From R-RK-3 sp963842775 (GTDB taxonomy: Bacteria > Pseudomonadota > Alphaproteobacteria > Rhizobiales > Rhodomicrobiaceae), in NCBI GenBank assembly GCA_963842775.1, contig CAWJHQ010000011.1, forward strand, positions 1,178,001 to 1,242,000: a stretch of 64,000 bases of DNA, written 5' to 3'. How positions within the stretch are numbered: position 1 is the first letter of the stretch; the number at the start of each line of letters is the position of its first letter. A model generated the notes under the pieces. It saw nothing but the letters and a program-made list of their open reading frames with translations. It had not been told where the DNA came from and ran no database searches. The translations under genes and the position numbers were made by a program. Shown here piece after piece: positions 9,296-17,799 of the stretch.

Positions 9296-9837
9296 ATGAG
9301 CCAATCCAAGGACCTCGCGCCGGACTCGCCAGACGTGTGGTGGAAACACGGTGTGGTTTATCAGGTCTACCCGCGGTCGTTTCAGGACTCCAACGGCGAC
9401 GGAGTCGGCGACTTGGAAGGCGTGATCCAGCGGCTCGACTACCTCGAAGGTCTCGGCATTCATGCGATCTGGCTTTCGCCCGTCTATTGGTCGCCCATGG
9501 CTGACTTTGGCTATGACGTGCGCGACCATGTATCGATCGATCCGCTGTTTGGTGAATGCCGACCTTCCACCGCCTGATCCAGGAGATTCACGCGCGCGGT
9601 CTCAGGCTCATCCTCGATTACATTCCCAATCACACCTCCGACCAGCACGTGTGGTTCCAGGAAAGCCGTTCGAGCCGGACCAATCCCCGTCGCGATTGGT
9701 TCATCTGGCGCGATGCGGCTGTCGATGGCGGGCCGCCGAATAATTGGCGGTCGGAGTTGCTTAAAATCCGGCCCCTCACGACGCTAGCCGGCGCAGTAGC
9801 GGTGGGTTTTCTGCTCGGCGCAATCTGGAAGCTTTAA
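9296..9837 (+). pseudogene. GH13 alpha-glucosidase remnant fused by deletion to a DUF883-type tail
   Basis: ATG 9296 follows AGGAG. The first 90 codons are a classical GH13 N-terminus (VVYQVYPRSFQDSNGDGVGD, AIWLSPVYWSPMADFGYDV). Near 9555 the frame breaks and continues one frame over with RLILDYIPNHTSDQHVWFQ and RRDWFIWRDA. At about 9757 homology stops abruptly and the last 25 residues read PLTTLAGAVAVGFLLGAIWK, the hydrophobic C-terminus of DUF883 (ElaB/YqjD-like) membrane proteins. A full GH13 enzyme has about 540 residues, so roughly 350 residues and the front of the second gene are gone. The product cannot be an active hydrolase. Confidence 0.75.
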
Positions 9838-10152
9838 TCCAGTTGCATTCCCGATTTGAAAGCGGACGCAGCGGCGATGGAGCCGCTTCTAAGCCGCCGA
9901 TCGAATTGTCATCCGGGCGCCATTGCCCCCATCGCCACGTTTCGTCCTCATAAAAGCCGGGGGACGTGGAAGTTCTCTCTTCCGGTCCGCCCTTACCCAA
10001 GCTCTGACCGACCTAATTATCGGCCGCATCGACTTGCTTCCCGCGCCGCCAATGGAGAAAGAAAAATTCCCCTGCACGATTCCCTTATGGTCGCCGCCCG
10101 TCATCAACGCCGGCGCCAGGAGGTCCTTGCGCCTCAGCAATGTAGTGGTGGA
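9838..10152. other. Intergenic, no gene seen
   Basis: Short frames here show no protein-like features. The stretch follows the deletion scar of the GH13/DUF883 remnant and may be leftover of the genes once next to it. Confidence 0.4.
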
Positions 10153-10663
10153 TTACTGCTTGTCGAGCATCGCCCTCTCGAGAAGCTCGATCGCACGTTC
10201 TTGGGCGGCATCGCAGATCTCGCTCTTAGATCCATCCCCGAAACGGTGCTCCTCACTCATAAGCTGACCGCCGCGACGCGCGGCTGCCAGATAAACGAGG
10301 CCGACCGGATTGCCGTCCTCATCGGGTTCTGGCCCGGCGACGCCGGTAATGGACACGACGACGTCCGCCGGGGAACGCTCAAGAGCGCCCAGCGCCATGG
10401 CTTTCGCCACTTCGGCGCTAACAGCTGAATGCTTCTCGATTAGTGTCGCCGGCACGCCAAGCGCCTTGCACTTATTCTCCTTGGTATAGACGACAAAGCC
10501 ACCGTGGAAGGACTCGCCCGCTCCGGGCGCGTTCGCCAGCAGATGTGCGAGCGCGCCTGCCGTGCAGGATTCCGCGGTGGCTAGAGTCAGCACTGTGCTC
10601 ATGCGCGGCCTTGAGAAGGTCGGCGGCGCGCTGTTCGAGATCGGTCTGGGTCGATTTTGTCAT
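10153..10663 (-). CDS. CinA C-terminal-type nicotinamide-nucleotide amidase (one frameshift)
   Basis: The body, 10153-10602, is a stand-alone CinA C-terminal domain (TLATAESCTAGALAHLL, GGFVVYTKENK, SITGVAGPEPDEDGNPVG). This family deamidates nicotinamide mononucleotide in NAD salvage. In a different frame, ATG 10663 starts MTKSTQTDLEQRAADLLKAA, the helical N-terminus expected for this family, so a one-base lesion near 10600 probably separates the two. If the lesion is real, translation could start at ATG 10602 and lose about 20 residues. A perfect EcfG-type site sits upstream. Confidence 0.8.
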
Positions 10664-10760
10664 GGCACGGAGGGAATTGGGCTGACCTGACACGCTAAGC
10701 GCGAGCGCCCGTTCGGTGGTCAAGGGGACCAGAAACGAGCTACCCGCGCTCCGACAGTTC

Positions 10761-10785
10761 AACGCCAGCTTCTCGGAGGAGTTCC
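10761..10785 (-). promoter_or_regulatory. EcfG-type promoter for the CinA-like gene
   Basis: On the minus strand, GGAAC (10785-10781), 16 bases, CGTT (10764-10761), a perfect consensus match about 95 bases before ATG 10663. Confidence 0.6.
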
Positions 10786-10820
10786 ACTCATCAGGGCGCA
10801 CTTTCATGGATGCAGATTTG

Positions 10821-10846
10821 GGAACCGCTTCTCGGCGGCTGAGGTT
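10821..10846 (+). promoter_or_regulatory. EcfG-like promoter for the sugar dehydrogenase gene
   Basis: GGAAC (10821-10825), 17 bases, GGTT (10843-10846). The start codon at 10875 follows after a short leader containing GGGAG. Confidence 0.55.
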
Positions 10847-10874
10847 GTCCGAGAAATCTTTCTGGGAGTTTCCA

Positions 10875-12176
10875 ATGAAAAACAATCTCTACGCCGCAAC
10901 TGCAATGGCGGCGCTGGCGACCGCGCTCCCTGCTGCCGCGCAGCAAGGCGACGGCACCGAAGTCGCTATCACAGCTCATGTCGTGAAACCCAACAAAGCC
11001 GAACCCACTTCCGATCGTATTGCGCAGATCAAAGCGCCCGATGGCTTTACTGTGAAGCCGTTCGCCTCGGGCTTAAAGAATGCTCGCATTATCGCCGTTG
11101 CTCCCAACGGCGATATTTATGTCAGCCGCCGCGAACAGGGCGATGTGCTGCTGTTAAAGGATGCGAATAGCGACGGCGTTGCGGATGGCGAACCGATCGC
11201 CGTTGCGCATCGGCCCGGGGTGCACGGCCTAGCTATCCATAAGGGCAAGCTCTACCTCGTTACGGTGAAGGAGGTGTTCGTTGCGGCAATCCGGCCAAGA
11301 CGGCCAGCTCGAACCGTTGCAAATGATCATCGGCGATCTCCCCGATTCCGGCCAGCATCCGAACCGCACGATCGCCTTCGGCCCGGACGACATGCTTTAT
11401 ATAAGCGTCGGCTCCACGTGCAATGCCTGCAACGAAAGCAATCAGGAGAATGCCACGCTGCTGCGGGCCAGCCCCGACGGCAAGACCCGCACGATTTTCG
11501 CCAAAGGCCTGCGCAACACCATCGGTTTCGCCTGGCATCCGGAGACAGGCGAACTGTGGGGCATGGATCACGGCATCGACTTTCTCGGCGATGATGAGCA
11601 GCCGGAGGAGCTGAATAAGATCGAGGCAGGTAAGCAATATGGCTGGCCGCATGTCTTCGGCGCTGGCGGCCTCAATCCGCAATCGACGCCGGTCGGCGAA
11701 ATCACCAAGGAGCAGTGGAAGGCAATCAGCGTGCCGATGACCTTGGGCTATACTGCCCACGCGGCGCCGATGCAGATGGTGTTCGCCTCGGGCGCCGCTG
11801 TGCCGGCGGAGTATAAGGGCGACGCTTTCGTTACGATGCGCGGGTCTTGGAATCGCCAGCAGCCCTCCGGCTACGAGATCGTGCGCATCCGCTTCGAGAA
11901 CGGCCAGCCCAAGACCATCGAACCATTCGTCACAGGTTTTCTGACGGATGGTGGCAAATCCCATATCGCCCGGCCCGTCGGGCTTGCGGTTGCCAAGGAC
12001 GGCTCGCTGTTAATGGCAGACGACGCCAATGGGGTGATCTATCGGATCGCATCTACCGGCTCGGCCGCCGCCAGGGAAGCAACCGCTGCCCTATCGCCGC
12101 CCGCCGAGGCGATGAAGAAGCAGACCTCGCAGGGCATTGGGGTACCGCTCGCGAATAAACGTCCCAGCACGAACAG
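10875..12176 (+). pseudogene. PQQ-type sugar (sorbosone) dehydrogenase, frameshifted
   Basis: ATG 10875 begins a signal peptide (AMAALATALPAAAQ). A soluble six-bladed propeller of the sorbosone/glucose dehydrogenase family follows: APNGDIYVSRREQGDV, PGVHGLAIHKGKLYL, HPNRTIAFGPDDMLYISVG, GLRNTIGFAWHPETGELWG, YGWPHVFG and GDAFVTMRGSWNR. Near 11283 the frame shifts by one base within a conserved segment; the halves together make a full domain. A periplasmic PQQ-dependent oxidation of sugars is the expected role. The frame then runs into the PEBP part described next, with a second shift near 12165. Confidence 0.75.
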
Positions 12177-12677
12177 CCGGGCGGCGACCAACCGATCAAG
12201 GTTTCTTCTGCGACCATACGGCCTAATGCCGCCATCCCGACAAAGCACAGCGAGTATGCCGACGGTGTGTCGCCACCGCTTGCGTGGTCGCCTGTAAATG
12301 GCGCGAAATCCTATGCCATTATCGCTGAAGACCCTGACGCAAAGCCGATCAAGCCCTTCGTTCATTGGGTCGCTTGGAACATCCCGGCGGATGTTACAAA
12401 ACTGCCCGAGGGCGTTCAGGAACAACCGCGCCTAACCGATCCGGAGGGAATGCTCCAAGGGAGAACAAGCCGTGGCGTTGTTGGCTATTTCGGTCCGCGC
12501 CCGCCTGTCGGCGACAAGCAGCATCACTATCATTTCCAGATTCTGGCGCTGGACAAGATGCTCGACATTCCCCCGGGCGCGGATCGCGATCAAGTGCTGG
12601 CGGCTGCGGAAGGGCACGTCATCGCCAAGGGTGAGCTGATTGGCACTTACGCCCAGACTGTAAAACCCCCGAAATAA
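12159..12677 (+). CDS. PEBP (YbhB/YbcL) domain, probably the C-terminal part of the dehydrogenase
   Basis: The frame opens at 12159 and contains the complete start of a phosphatidylethanolamine-binding-protein domain (PIKVSSATIRPNAAIPTKHS, VSPPLAWSPV, AIIAEDPDAKPIKPFVHWVA, GYFGPRPPVGDKQHHYHFQI). No ATG or ribosome site precedes the domain. The first possible start, GTG near 12264, would cut off its first strand. The simplest reading is a dehydrogenase-PEBP fusion protein interrupted by a one-base lesion near 12165. A strong terminator follows. Confidence 0.75.
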   Translation, partial: TSQHEQPGGDQPIKVSSATIRPNAAIPTKHSEYADGVSPPLAWSPVNGAKSYAIIAEDPDAKPIKPFVHWVAWNIPADVTKLPEGVQEQPRLTDPEGMLQGRTSRGVVGYFGPRPPVGDKQHHYHFQILALDKMLDIPPGADRDQVLAAAEGHVIAKGELIGTYAQTVKPPK

Positions 12678-12690
12678 GCACAGGCATTAT

Positions 12691-12718
12691 AAAGGCCGCC
12701 TCTTCGGAGGCGGCCTTT
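12691..12718. terminator. Bidirectional intrinsic terminator
   Basis: A near-perfect hairpin, AAAGGCCGCCTC / GAGGCGGCCTTT around a TTCG loop. It lies between the convergent PEBP and manganese catalase genes and is flanked by A- and T-rich sequence. Confidence 0.85.
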
Positions 12719-12753
12719 ATATTTTGTTGGCTGGGTCGACCTTTCCGTCGTGG

Positions 12754-13677
12754 TCAGCGAGATTTCTTGTACAGCTTTGTCGCGATTTCAAACATTTCCT
12801 CAGGCGCATAATCCGGGGTAAACGCCGAGGGAACGCCTGTGAGTTGATGGATCTTGCCGCCATCGGGCGTGCCGTCCAGCACCACCAGTTCGCCAGGAGG
12901 GTCGCCAGGCAGCGCCTGTTCGCCATTCCCCCAAATACCGGCAATTTCCTTGTAGTCTTTGGGGCTAAATGTATAGAGGCGGCGATGCGAGCCTTCCGCG
13001 AGGTATTTTTCACATTCGGGGATCTTGTCGAGGTTAATGTTCGGCGTTGGCAGCATCTTCTCGATTTCCACGCCAGTGATATTTTTCAGCGCCAGCGCGT
13101 AGGCATGAGCATGAACCGAGCCGCGGACCAGAAGATAGCCGCAAACCTCTCGTCCGGTCGGGTCTGACAAAGTTTCGTAAACGCGAAGCTTGTGCAGACG
13201 CGCCCCACACTCAAGATGGAAATTATGCAGAAGGTCGGTCACGACATTGCCCGTCGTGGTCACGAAATCATTGTTCCACGGTGCGCCGTTGCTATTGATG
13301 GGTGTTGCGCCGCCGCCATTCGAGAAAAAACCTCCGGCTAGCCGGATGTCCTTCATGTCCTCAAAGGGCGCACCGGAAATGTCGCCCCCGTCAACACTAT
13401 CACCATCGTTATCCGGTCCATTGTTGAGCATGGCTACGCCATTGCTGACCAGTTCGACGTGGCCGAGCTCCTCAGCGGTTATGGCCGCGACCAGGCTGTA
13501 AAAAGGCCGCAGCTTCTTCTTGCTCCGGAAATTAAAACTCTGAAACAGATAGTTCCCGAGCGTCGACATCTCTCCATATTTGCCGCCAAGCAATTCTTGC
13601 AGCGCAGCAGCTGCATTGGGATCCTGGCGTTTCGGTGCCGGCAGGTCGATCTGCAGTTTGTCAATTCGCATGAACAT
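12754..13677 (-). CDS. Manganese catalase
   Basis: The protein has 307 residues, the usual family length, with the di-manganese ligand pattern: Glu in GEMSTLGNY (about 36), Glu and His in TAEELGHVE (about 69-72), Glu in FHLECGARLH and His in GSVHAHAYAL. It removes hydrogen peroxide without heme in the cytoplasm. ATG 13677 is preceded by GGAAGG about 8 bases upstream; ATG 13671 is an alternative. No EcfG-type site was found upstream, although the gene lies among genes that have one. Confidence 0.92.
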   Translation of the reverse strand: MFMRIDKLQIDLPAPKRQDPNAAAALQELLGGKYGEMSTLGNYLFQSFNFRSKKKLRPFYSLVAAITAEELGHVELVSNGVAMLNNGPDNDGDSVDGGDISGAPFEDMKDIRLAGGFFSNGGGATPINSNGAPWNNDFVTTTGNVVTDLLHNFHLECGARLHKLRVYETLSDPTGREVCGYLLVRGSVHAHAYALALKNITGVEIEKMLPTPNINLDKIPECEKYLAEGSHRRLYTFSPKDYKEIAGIWGNGEQALPGDPPGELVVLDGTPDGGKIHQLTGVPSAFTPDYAPEEMFEIATKLYKKSR

Positions 13678-13853
13678 GAGGGAATCCTTCCTTTGAGTGC
13701 ACCTCGCTAGGGCGAGGGAGGTATGCGTGTAGCAATGCCTTGCGCTAGAGAGGGACGCATAAGTGCGCGCGTCTCAGTCGGCGAAGGTGGATTGTTGCCC
13801 CTTCGCCGACTTACTCAGACAGGCCCTATTTCGTTATGAGCCTCCGAAGCCTT

Positions 13854-15240
13854 CTACCGGCTCCGGGACCGGCTCGAGGAGCGGCGGTCGTCATCGTCAT
13901 CGCGGGACGACATCGATATGCCGCGATCGCGATTTTGCTTCAGGCGGCCATCATGCTCGGGATCGCGGACTTCGCCTCGTCCATCGTCATCGCTTGACCG
14001 GCCCCGCGACGAACGGCTCGACGAGCGGCGATCGTCGTTATCATCGTCGTCCCGGCGAGAACGGCCACCGGAGGAAGCCTGCCTGATGAAGCGGCCCTCT
14101 TCATCACGGTCCCGGTCGTCGTCATTCGACCTGCCTCGGGACGAGCGGCCCGAGGAGCGACGGTCATCATCGTCGTCATCGCGGGATGACATCGATATGC
14201 CGCGATCACGATTTTGCTTCAGACGGCCATCATGCTCAGGGTCGCGGACTTCGCCTCGTCCATCGTCATCGCCTGACCGGCCCCGCGACGAACGGCTCGA
14301 GGAGCGGCGATCGTCGTCATCATCGTCGTCCCGCCGAGCACGGCCACCGGATGAAGCCTGTCTGGTGAAGCGGCCGTCTTCATCACGAGACTGCTCGTCG
14401 TCATTCGACCGGCTGCGGGACGAGCGGCCCGACGAGCGGCGATCGTCGTCATCATCGTCGTCCCGGCGAGACACGGCCACCGGAGGAAGCCTGCCTGGTG
14501 AAGCGGCCGTCTTCATCACGGGACTGCTCGTCGTCATTCGACCGGCTGCGGGACGAGCGGCCCGACGAGCGGCGATCGTCGTCATCATCGTCGTCCCGGC
14601 GAGAACGGCCACCGGAGGAAGCCTGTCTGGTGAACCGGCCGTCTTCATCACGGGACTGCTCGTCGTCATTCGACCGGCTGCGGGACGACCGGCCTGAGGA
14701 GCGACGGTCGTCATCGTCGTCATCGCGGGACGACATCGATATGCCGCGATCGCGATTTTGCTTCAGGCGTCCGTCGTGCTCAGGGTCGCGGACTTCGCCT
14801 CGTCCATCCTCATCGCTTGACCGGCCCCGCGATGAGCGGCTCGACGAGCGGCGATCGTCGTCATCGTCGTCGTCCCGGCGAGAACGGCCACCGGAGGACG
14901 CCTGCCTGGTGAAGCGGCCCTCTTCATCGCGGGACTGCTCGTCGTCATTTGAGCGGCTGCGAGACGAGCGGCCCGAGGAGCGACGGTCGTCATCATCGTC
15001 ATCGCGGGACGACATCGATATGCCGCGATCGCGATTTTGCTTCAGGCGTCCGTCATGCTCGGGGTCGCGGACTTCGCCTCGTCCATCGTCATCGCTTGAC
15101 CGACTCCGCGACGAGCGGCCCGAGGAGCGGCGGTCGTCATCATCGTCATCCCGGCGAGAACGGCCACCGGAGGAAGCCTGTTTGGTGAACCGGCCCTCTT
15201 CATCGCGGGAGTTATCACTACGTGTGTTGTTTGAAGGCAT
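13854..15240 (-). CDS. Low-complexity Asp/Arg/Ser repeat protein, likely disordered stress protein (one frameshift)
   Basis: ATG 15240 follows AGGAGAGG. The protein (about 460 residues if the single extra base near 14471 is ignored) consists almost wholly of two repeat modules. Module A (44 residues) carries SRDEDGRFTRQASSGGRSRR, an Asp run and RRSSGRSSRSRSNDDEQ. Module B (about 49 residues) carries GEVRDPEHDGRLKQNRDRGI, an Asp run and the same Ser/Arg end. The order from the N-terminus is A B A B A A A B A B. The DE(D/E)GRF core recalls KGG/plasmid-stabilisation-type stress proteins of rhizobia. No signal peptide or membrane segment is seen. Alternating acidic runs and Arg/Ser runs predict an intrinsically disordered polyampholyte. 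Function unknown. Confidence 0.8.
13900..15215 (-). repeat. Tandem coding repeats, 132-bp and ~147-bp units
   Basis: Three A units at about 14356, 14488 and 14620 are spaced exactly 132 bp. A+B pairs recur at about 279 bp (for example B at about 14735 and 15014). Units are nearly identical at the DNA level, including silent positions, so they were duplicated or homogenised recently. Confidence 0.85.
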
Positions 15241-15279
15241 TTACCTCTCCTATACTGGTAGCATTTCACTGCAACTGCA

Positions 15280-15305
15280 AACTTACATCCTGTTGTCTAG
15301 GTTCC
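15280..15305 (-). promoter_or_regulatory. EcfG-like promoter for the repeat protein
   Basis: On the minus strand, GGAAC (15305-15301), 17 bases, AGTT (15283-15280), about 40 bases before ATG 15240. Confidence 0.5.
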
Positions 15306-16085
15306 TGAATTTTTATTACAAATTAAATGACTACACGGCGCAGTATAAATGCAGACAATACCGTATATACCTCGAAACCAGTGCGGCATCGTGGGCCAAT
15401 TGTACTTAGAAAATATCTGTGCGATTATGCTAGATAAACATGATTACTTGAATAGGCAGTCAATCCAAACAATCTTCCACCTGTCCCACCTTCGAGTCGT
15501 GTCATCTGGCTTCACGCGCCCGCCGGATTGATCGCGTATTCATCGGCACGAGTAGAACGTGCGCCTCTGTTCGCGGTGATTTCGACACGGGTTCGGGTTG
15601 CTGGCCATCAACTCCTGAAGATGAGAAGAGGTGGTAGAGCGCACGTTGGGGCGGCTCAATTTGCAAAAGAGATGTCAGCCGAATAAGGTTCCAATTATAT
15701 TTGGTATCAACCGGCGAATGCAGATCGCTTGCATGGTCGGTGCATTTCTTGTCTATATCTTATTGGTATTATTAAGTAAATTATGCGCCGCATAAACCGA
15801 TTAAGCACCTCGTGTTCTGGTCCGGCTGGGAATTGTGTCGCGCTAGCTCTGGATCTTTCTCGACGTCGCGGGGTAGTCAGACGACCCGATCCAGCTTCAT
15901 CCTCCCCCGGGAGAAGCGGCTGGAAGAGCCGGGAGGGAGTAGCTTTTCTGCGTACGCCCGCCCAAGGCGACTATTGCGGGCCGCACAGGGGGATGGCGGC
16001 CCGCTCCGGTCTTGCTCAACCTCGCTAATACCCTCGCAATTCCGAGCGCTGGCCCGACTATGCTCACGCCGCCAAGGGTAAGTCG
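15306..16085. other. Intergenic region, no gene seen
   Basis: About 780 bases without a convincing gene. The left half is AT-rich, the right half GC-rich. Frames in the right half lack ribosome sites and recognisable motifs. Confidence 0.5.
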
Positions 16086-16598
16086 CTATGCGGCGTTCGT
16101 CAGAGCTTCTGCGTTGACCTTTAGGTCCGCGAGGGCGCTCAGATCCTCGTCGGTTTGGGATTCCTCCTGAAGCGTTTCGTCGAGGAGCAGTGCCGCTTCG
16201 CTCATGCCCATCACCTCAGCCCAGCGCTTCAACGTGCCATAGCGGGTGATCTCGTAATGCTCCACCGCTTGCGCCGCGGCAAGCAATCCCGCATCGAGCG
16301 CCGGCGACGACTTGTAGTCGTCCATGATCTCCTGGCCTTCCTCGATGATGCCGTCGATCGCCGGACACGTCTTGCCCTGCGCACGTTTGCCAAGCATCTC
16401 GAATATCCTTTCCAGGCGCTCAACTTGCACCTCGGTCTGATCCCGATGCTTTTCGAAGGCTGCGGCAAGCTCTTGCGCGTTGGCAGCCTTCGCCATTTTT
16501 GGCAGCGTCCGCAGGATTTTTTTCTCGGCGTAGTAGACATCCTTCAACGTGTCCAAAAACAGATTGTCCAATGTCTTAGTGGCTGTCTTAGTGGCCAT
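16086..16598 (-). CDS. DUF892 (YciE-type) ferritin-like protein
   Basis: The protein has 170 residues forming a four-helix ferritin-like bundle, with DNLFLDTLKDVYYAEKKIL, LPKMAKAA, QVERLERIFEMLG, CPAIDGIIEEG and AAAQAVEHYEITRYGTL. These are family hallmarks, with Glu and His positions able to bind a di-metal site. ATG 16598 is chosen because GGAGAG lies just upstream; an ATG at 16610 overlaps that ribosome site. It is probably co-transcribed with the small gene at 16683-16928 from an EcfG-type promoter. YciE-type proteins are induced by stress in many bacteria. Confidence 0.9.
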   Translation of the reverse strand: MATKTATKTLDNLFLDTLKDVYYAEKKILRTLPKMAKAANAQELAAAFEKHRDQTEVQVERLERIFEMLGKRAQGKTCPAIDGIIEEGQEIMDDYKSSPALDAGLLAAAQAVEHYEITRYGTLKRWAEVMGMSEAALLLDETLQEESQTDEDLSALADLKVNAEALTNAA

Positions 16599-16682
16599 TT
16601 TTCTCTCCATTCGCAGATAGGCTTATTTCCATTGACGTGGGTAGGTAAAGCAGCCCGCGCCTGACGGACTCCAGGCAACCGT

Positions 16683-16928
16683 TTAAGGCGTATCGCCTTT
16701 CGGCCTTGGGTCACCACCTGGAGCTGGCCAGCCCTGATCCGTCGAGTGGGCGGCTTCCTCGTGCCCGTAGCGCGGCGATGTTTTCCCCGTCTCCTTGTGC
16801 CTCCACCGCCCGCTCTGACCCACGTTGTCGGGGCGTCGCTCCAGATCCGTCTCAGCCGGATCAGGGGGAGGCGAGGGATGCGTGTCCTGCCCAGGTAGGT
16901 CTTCAGGATTGCCGTCGTCGGGATGCAT
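16683..16928 (-). CDS. Small Pro/Asp-rich hypothetical protein
   Basis: The protein has 81 residues, is hydrophilic and rich in Pro, Asp, Gly and His, and lacks a signal peptide. ATG 16928 has GGAGG 5 bases upstream, and an EcfG-like site lies 30-50 bases before it, which argues that the gene is real. It precedes the DUF892 gene on the same strand. I recognise no domain; it may be disordered. Confidence 0.65.
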   Translation of the reverse strand: MHPDDGNPEDLPGQDTHPSPPPDPAETDLERRPDNVGQSGRWRHKETGKTSPRYGHEEAAHSTDQGWPAPGGDPRPKGDTP

Positions 16929-16954
16929 GATGTCCTCCGGGTTGACGGCGATCC

Positions 16955-16980
16955 AACTCCCGTCCTTGCACGGAGGTTCC
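16955..16980 (-). promoter_or_regulatory. EcfG-like promoter (leftward)
   Basis: On the minus strand, GGAAC (16980-16976), 17 bases, AGTT (16958-16955). It faces the 81-residue gene and the DUF892 gene, back to back with the site at 17000-17025. Confidence 0.55.
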
Positions 16981-16999
16981 TGGTGGAAATCGGATTTCT

Positions 17000-17025
17000 G
17001 GAACCTGCCTCATCTCCGCTTCGTT
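17000..17025 (+). promoter_or_regulatory. EcfG-type promoter (rightward)
   Basis: GGAAC (17000-17004), 17 bases, CGTT (17022-17025), a full consensus match about 40 bases before ATG 17064. Confidence 0.65.
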
Positions 17026-17063
17026 GCTGTCCCGACATTCATCCGCATCCGGAGCGTACGAGC

Positions 17064-17687
17064 ATGGATCGAGACGTCAGCAAGCGCGATTTTCCCATTC
17101 TGGCAGGAATCTTTTTCGGCCTGGGGCTGGGCGGCTTCTTCGACGGGATCGTGCTGCATCAGATCCTGCAATGGCATCATATGCTGACCAGTGCCGGTTA
17201 CCCCGCCAACACTCTGGACAACCTCGAATTCAACATCGTCTGGGACGGCATCTTCCACGCCAGCACATATGTGTTCGTGGCAACGGGCCTCACCATCCTG
17301 TGGCGTACCGCGCGCAAACAGCACATCCGATGGTCAGGAAAGCTGCTGCCGGCATCCATCTTGATGGGATTCGGCATTTTCAATCTGGTTGAAGGCACCG
17401 TCGACCATCACATCCTGCGACTTCACCACGTCAACGAGACCGTGCCGCAGCAGCAATGGATCTATTGGGACATCGGCTTTCTCGTCTGGGGTGCGCTGAT
17501 GTTCCTGGGTGGATGGTGGCTGCTGCGGGTTTCTAATCAGGCAGCAGATGCTGTCGCCAATAGCGATCCTTTCGGACGAGACTCTCGCGGCGGCGGGATG
17601 AACTGCCTAGGCAATTGGCGTGCTGCGGGGCCCGTGTCGTCGGCCTGCGAACGCGAATGCCGATCTTGCTGCGTCACTGCGGATTGA
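17064..17687 (+). CDS. DUF2243 family membrane protein
   Basis: About 208 residues with four predicted membrane segments, in order GIFFGLGLGGFFDGIVLHQI, a segment around ASTYVFVATGLTIL, LLPASILMGFGIFNLVEGTV and IGFLVWGALMFLGGWWLL. The conserved HQILQWHHM and DHHILRLHHVNE motifs are typical of DUF2243 and could bind metal. Start ATG 17064 follows GGAG; an ATG at 16923 lies upstream of the promoter and is rejected. The tail after the last membrane segment is longer and less ordered than usual, so a lesion near 17600 is possible. Confidence 0.85.
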   Translation: MDRDVSKRDFPILAGIFFGLGLGGFFDGIVLHQILQWHHMLTSAGYPANTLDNLEFNIVWDGIFHASTYVFVATGLTILWRTARKQHIRWSGKLLPASILMGFGIFNLVEGTVDHHILRLHHVNETVPQQQWIYWDIGFLVWGALMFLGGWWLLRVSNQAADAVANSDPFGRDSRGGGMNCLGNWRAAGPVSSACERECRSCCVTAD

Positions 17688-17705
17688 GTTTCGGGCGTTC
17701 GGCAT

Positions 17706-17730
17706 GGAACGAAATGTGGTTCCCTAAGTT
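17706..17730 (+). promoter_or_regulatory. EcfG-like promoter for the hydrolase
   Basis: GGAAC (17706-17710), 16 bases, AGTT (17727-17730), about 70 bases before ATG 17800. Confidence 0.5.
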
Positions 17731-17799
17731 GCCTTGTTGCGGTGCAGCATTTTGGAGCTCCCGCTGTATAGTCCTCACACTTTCTCGGAAAAGATACTT

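Noticed and set aside
13854..15240. Possible CRISPR array because of regular repeats
   Set aside because: Repeat units are 132 and about 147 bp, contiguous, in frame and coding; there are no spacers and no cas genes.
13918..15409. Plus-strand Ser/Arg-rich frames opposite the repeat protein
   Set aside because: They are antisense images of the repeat codons; the ribosome site and promoter support the minus strand.
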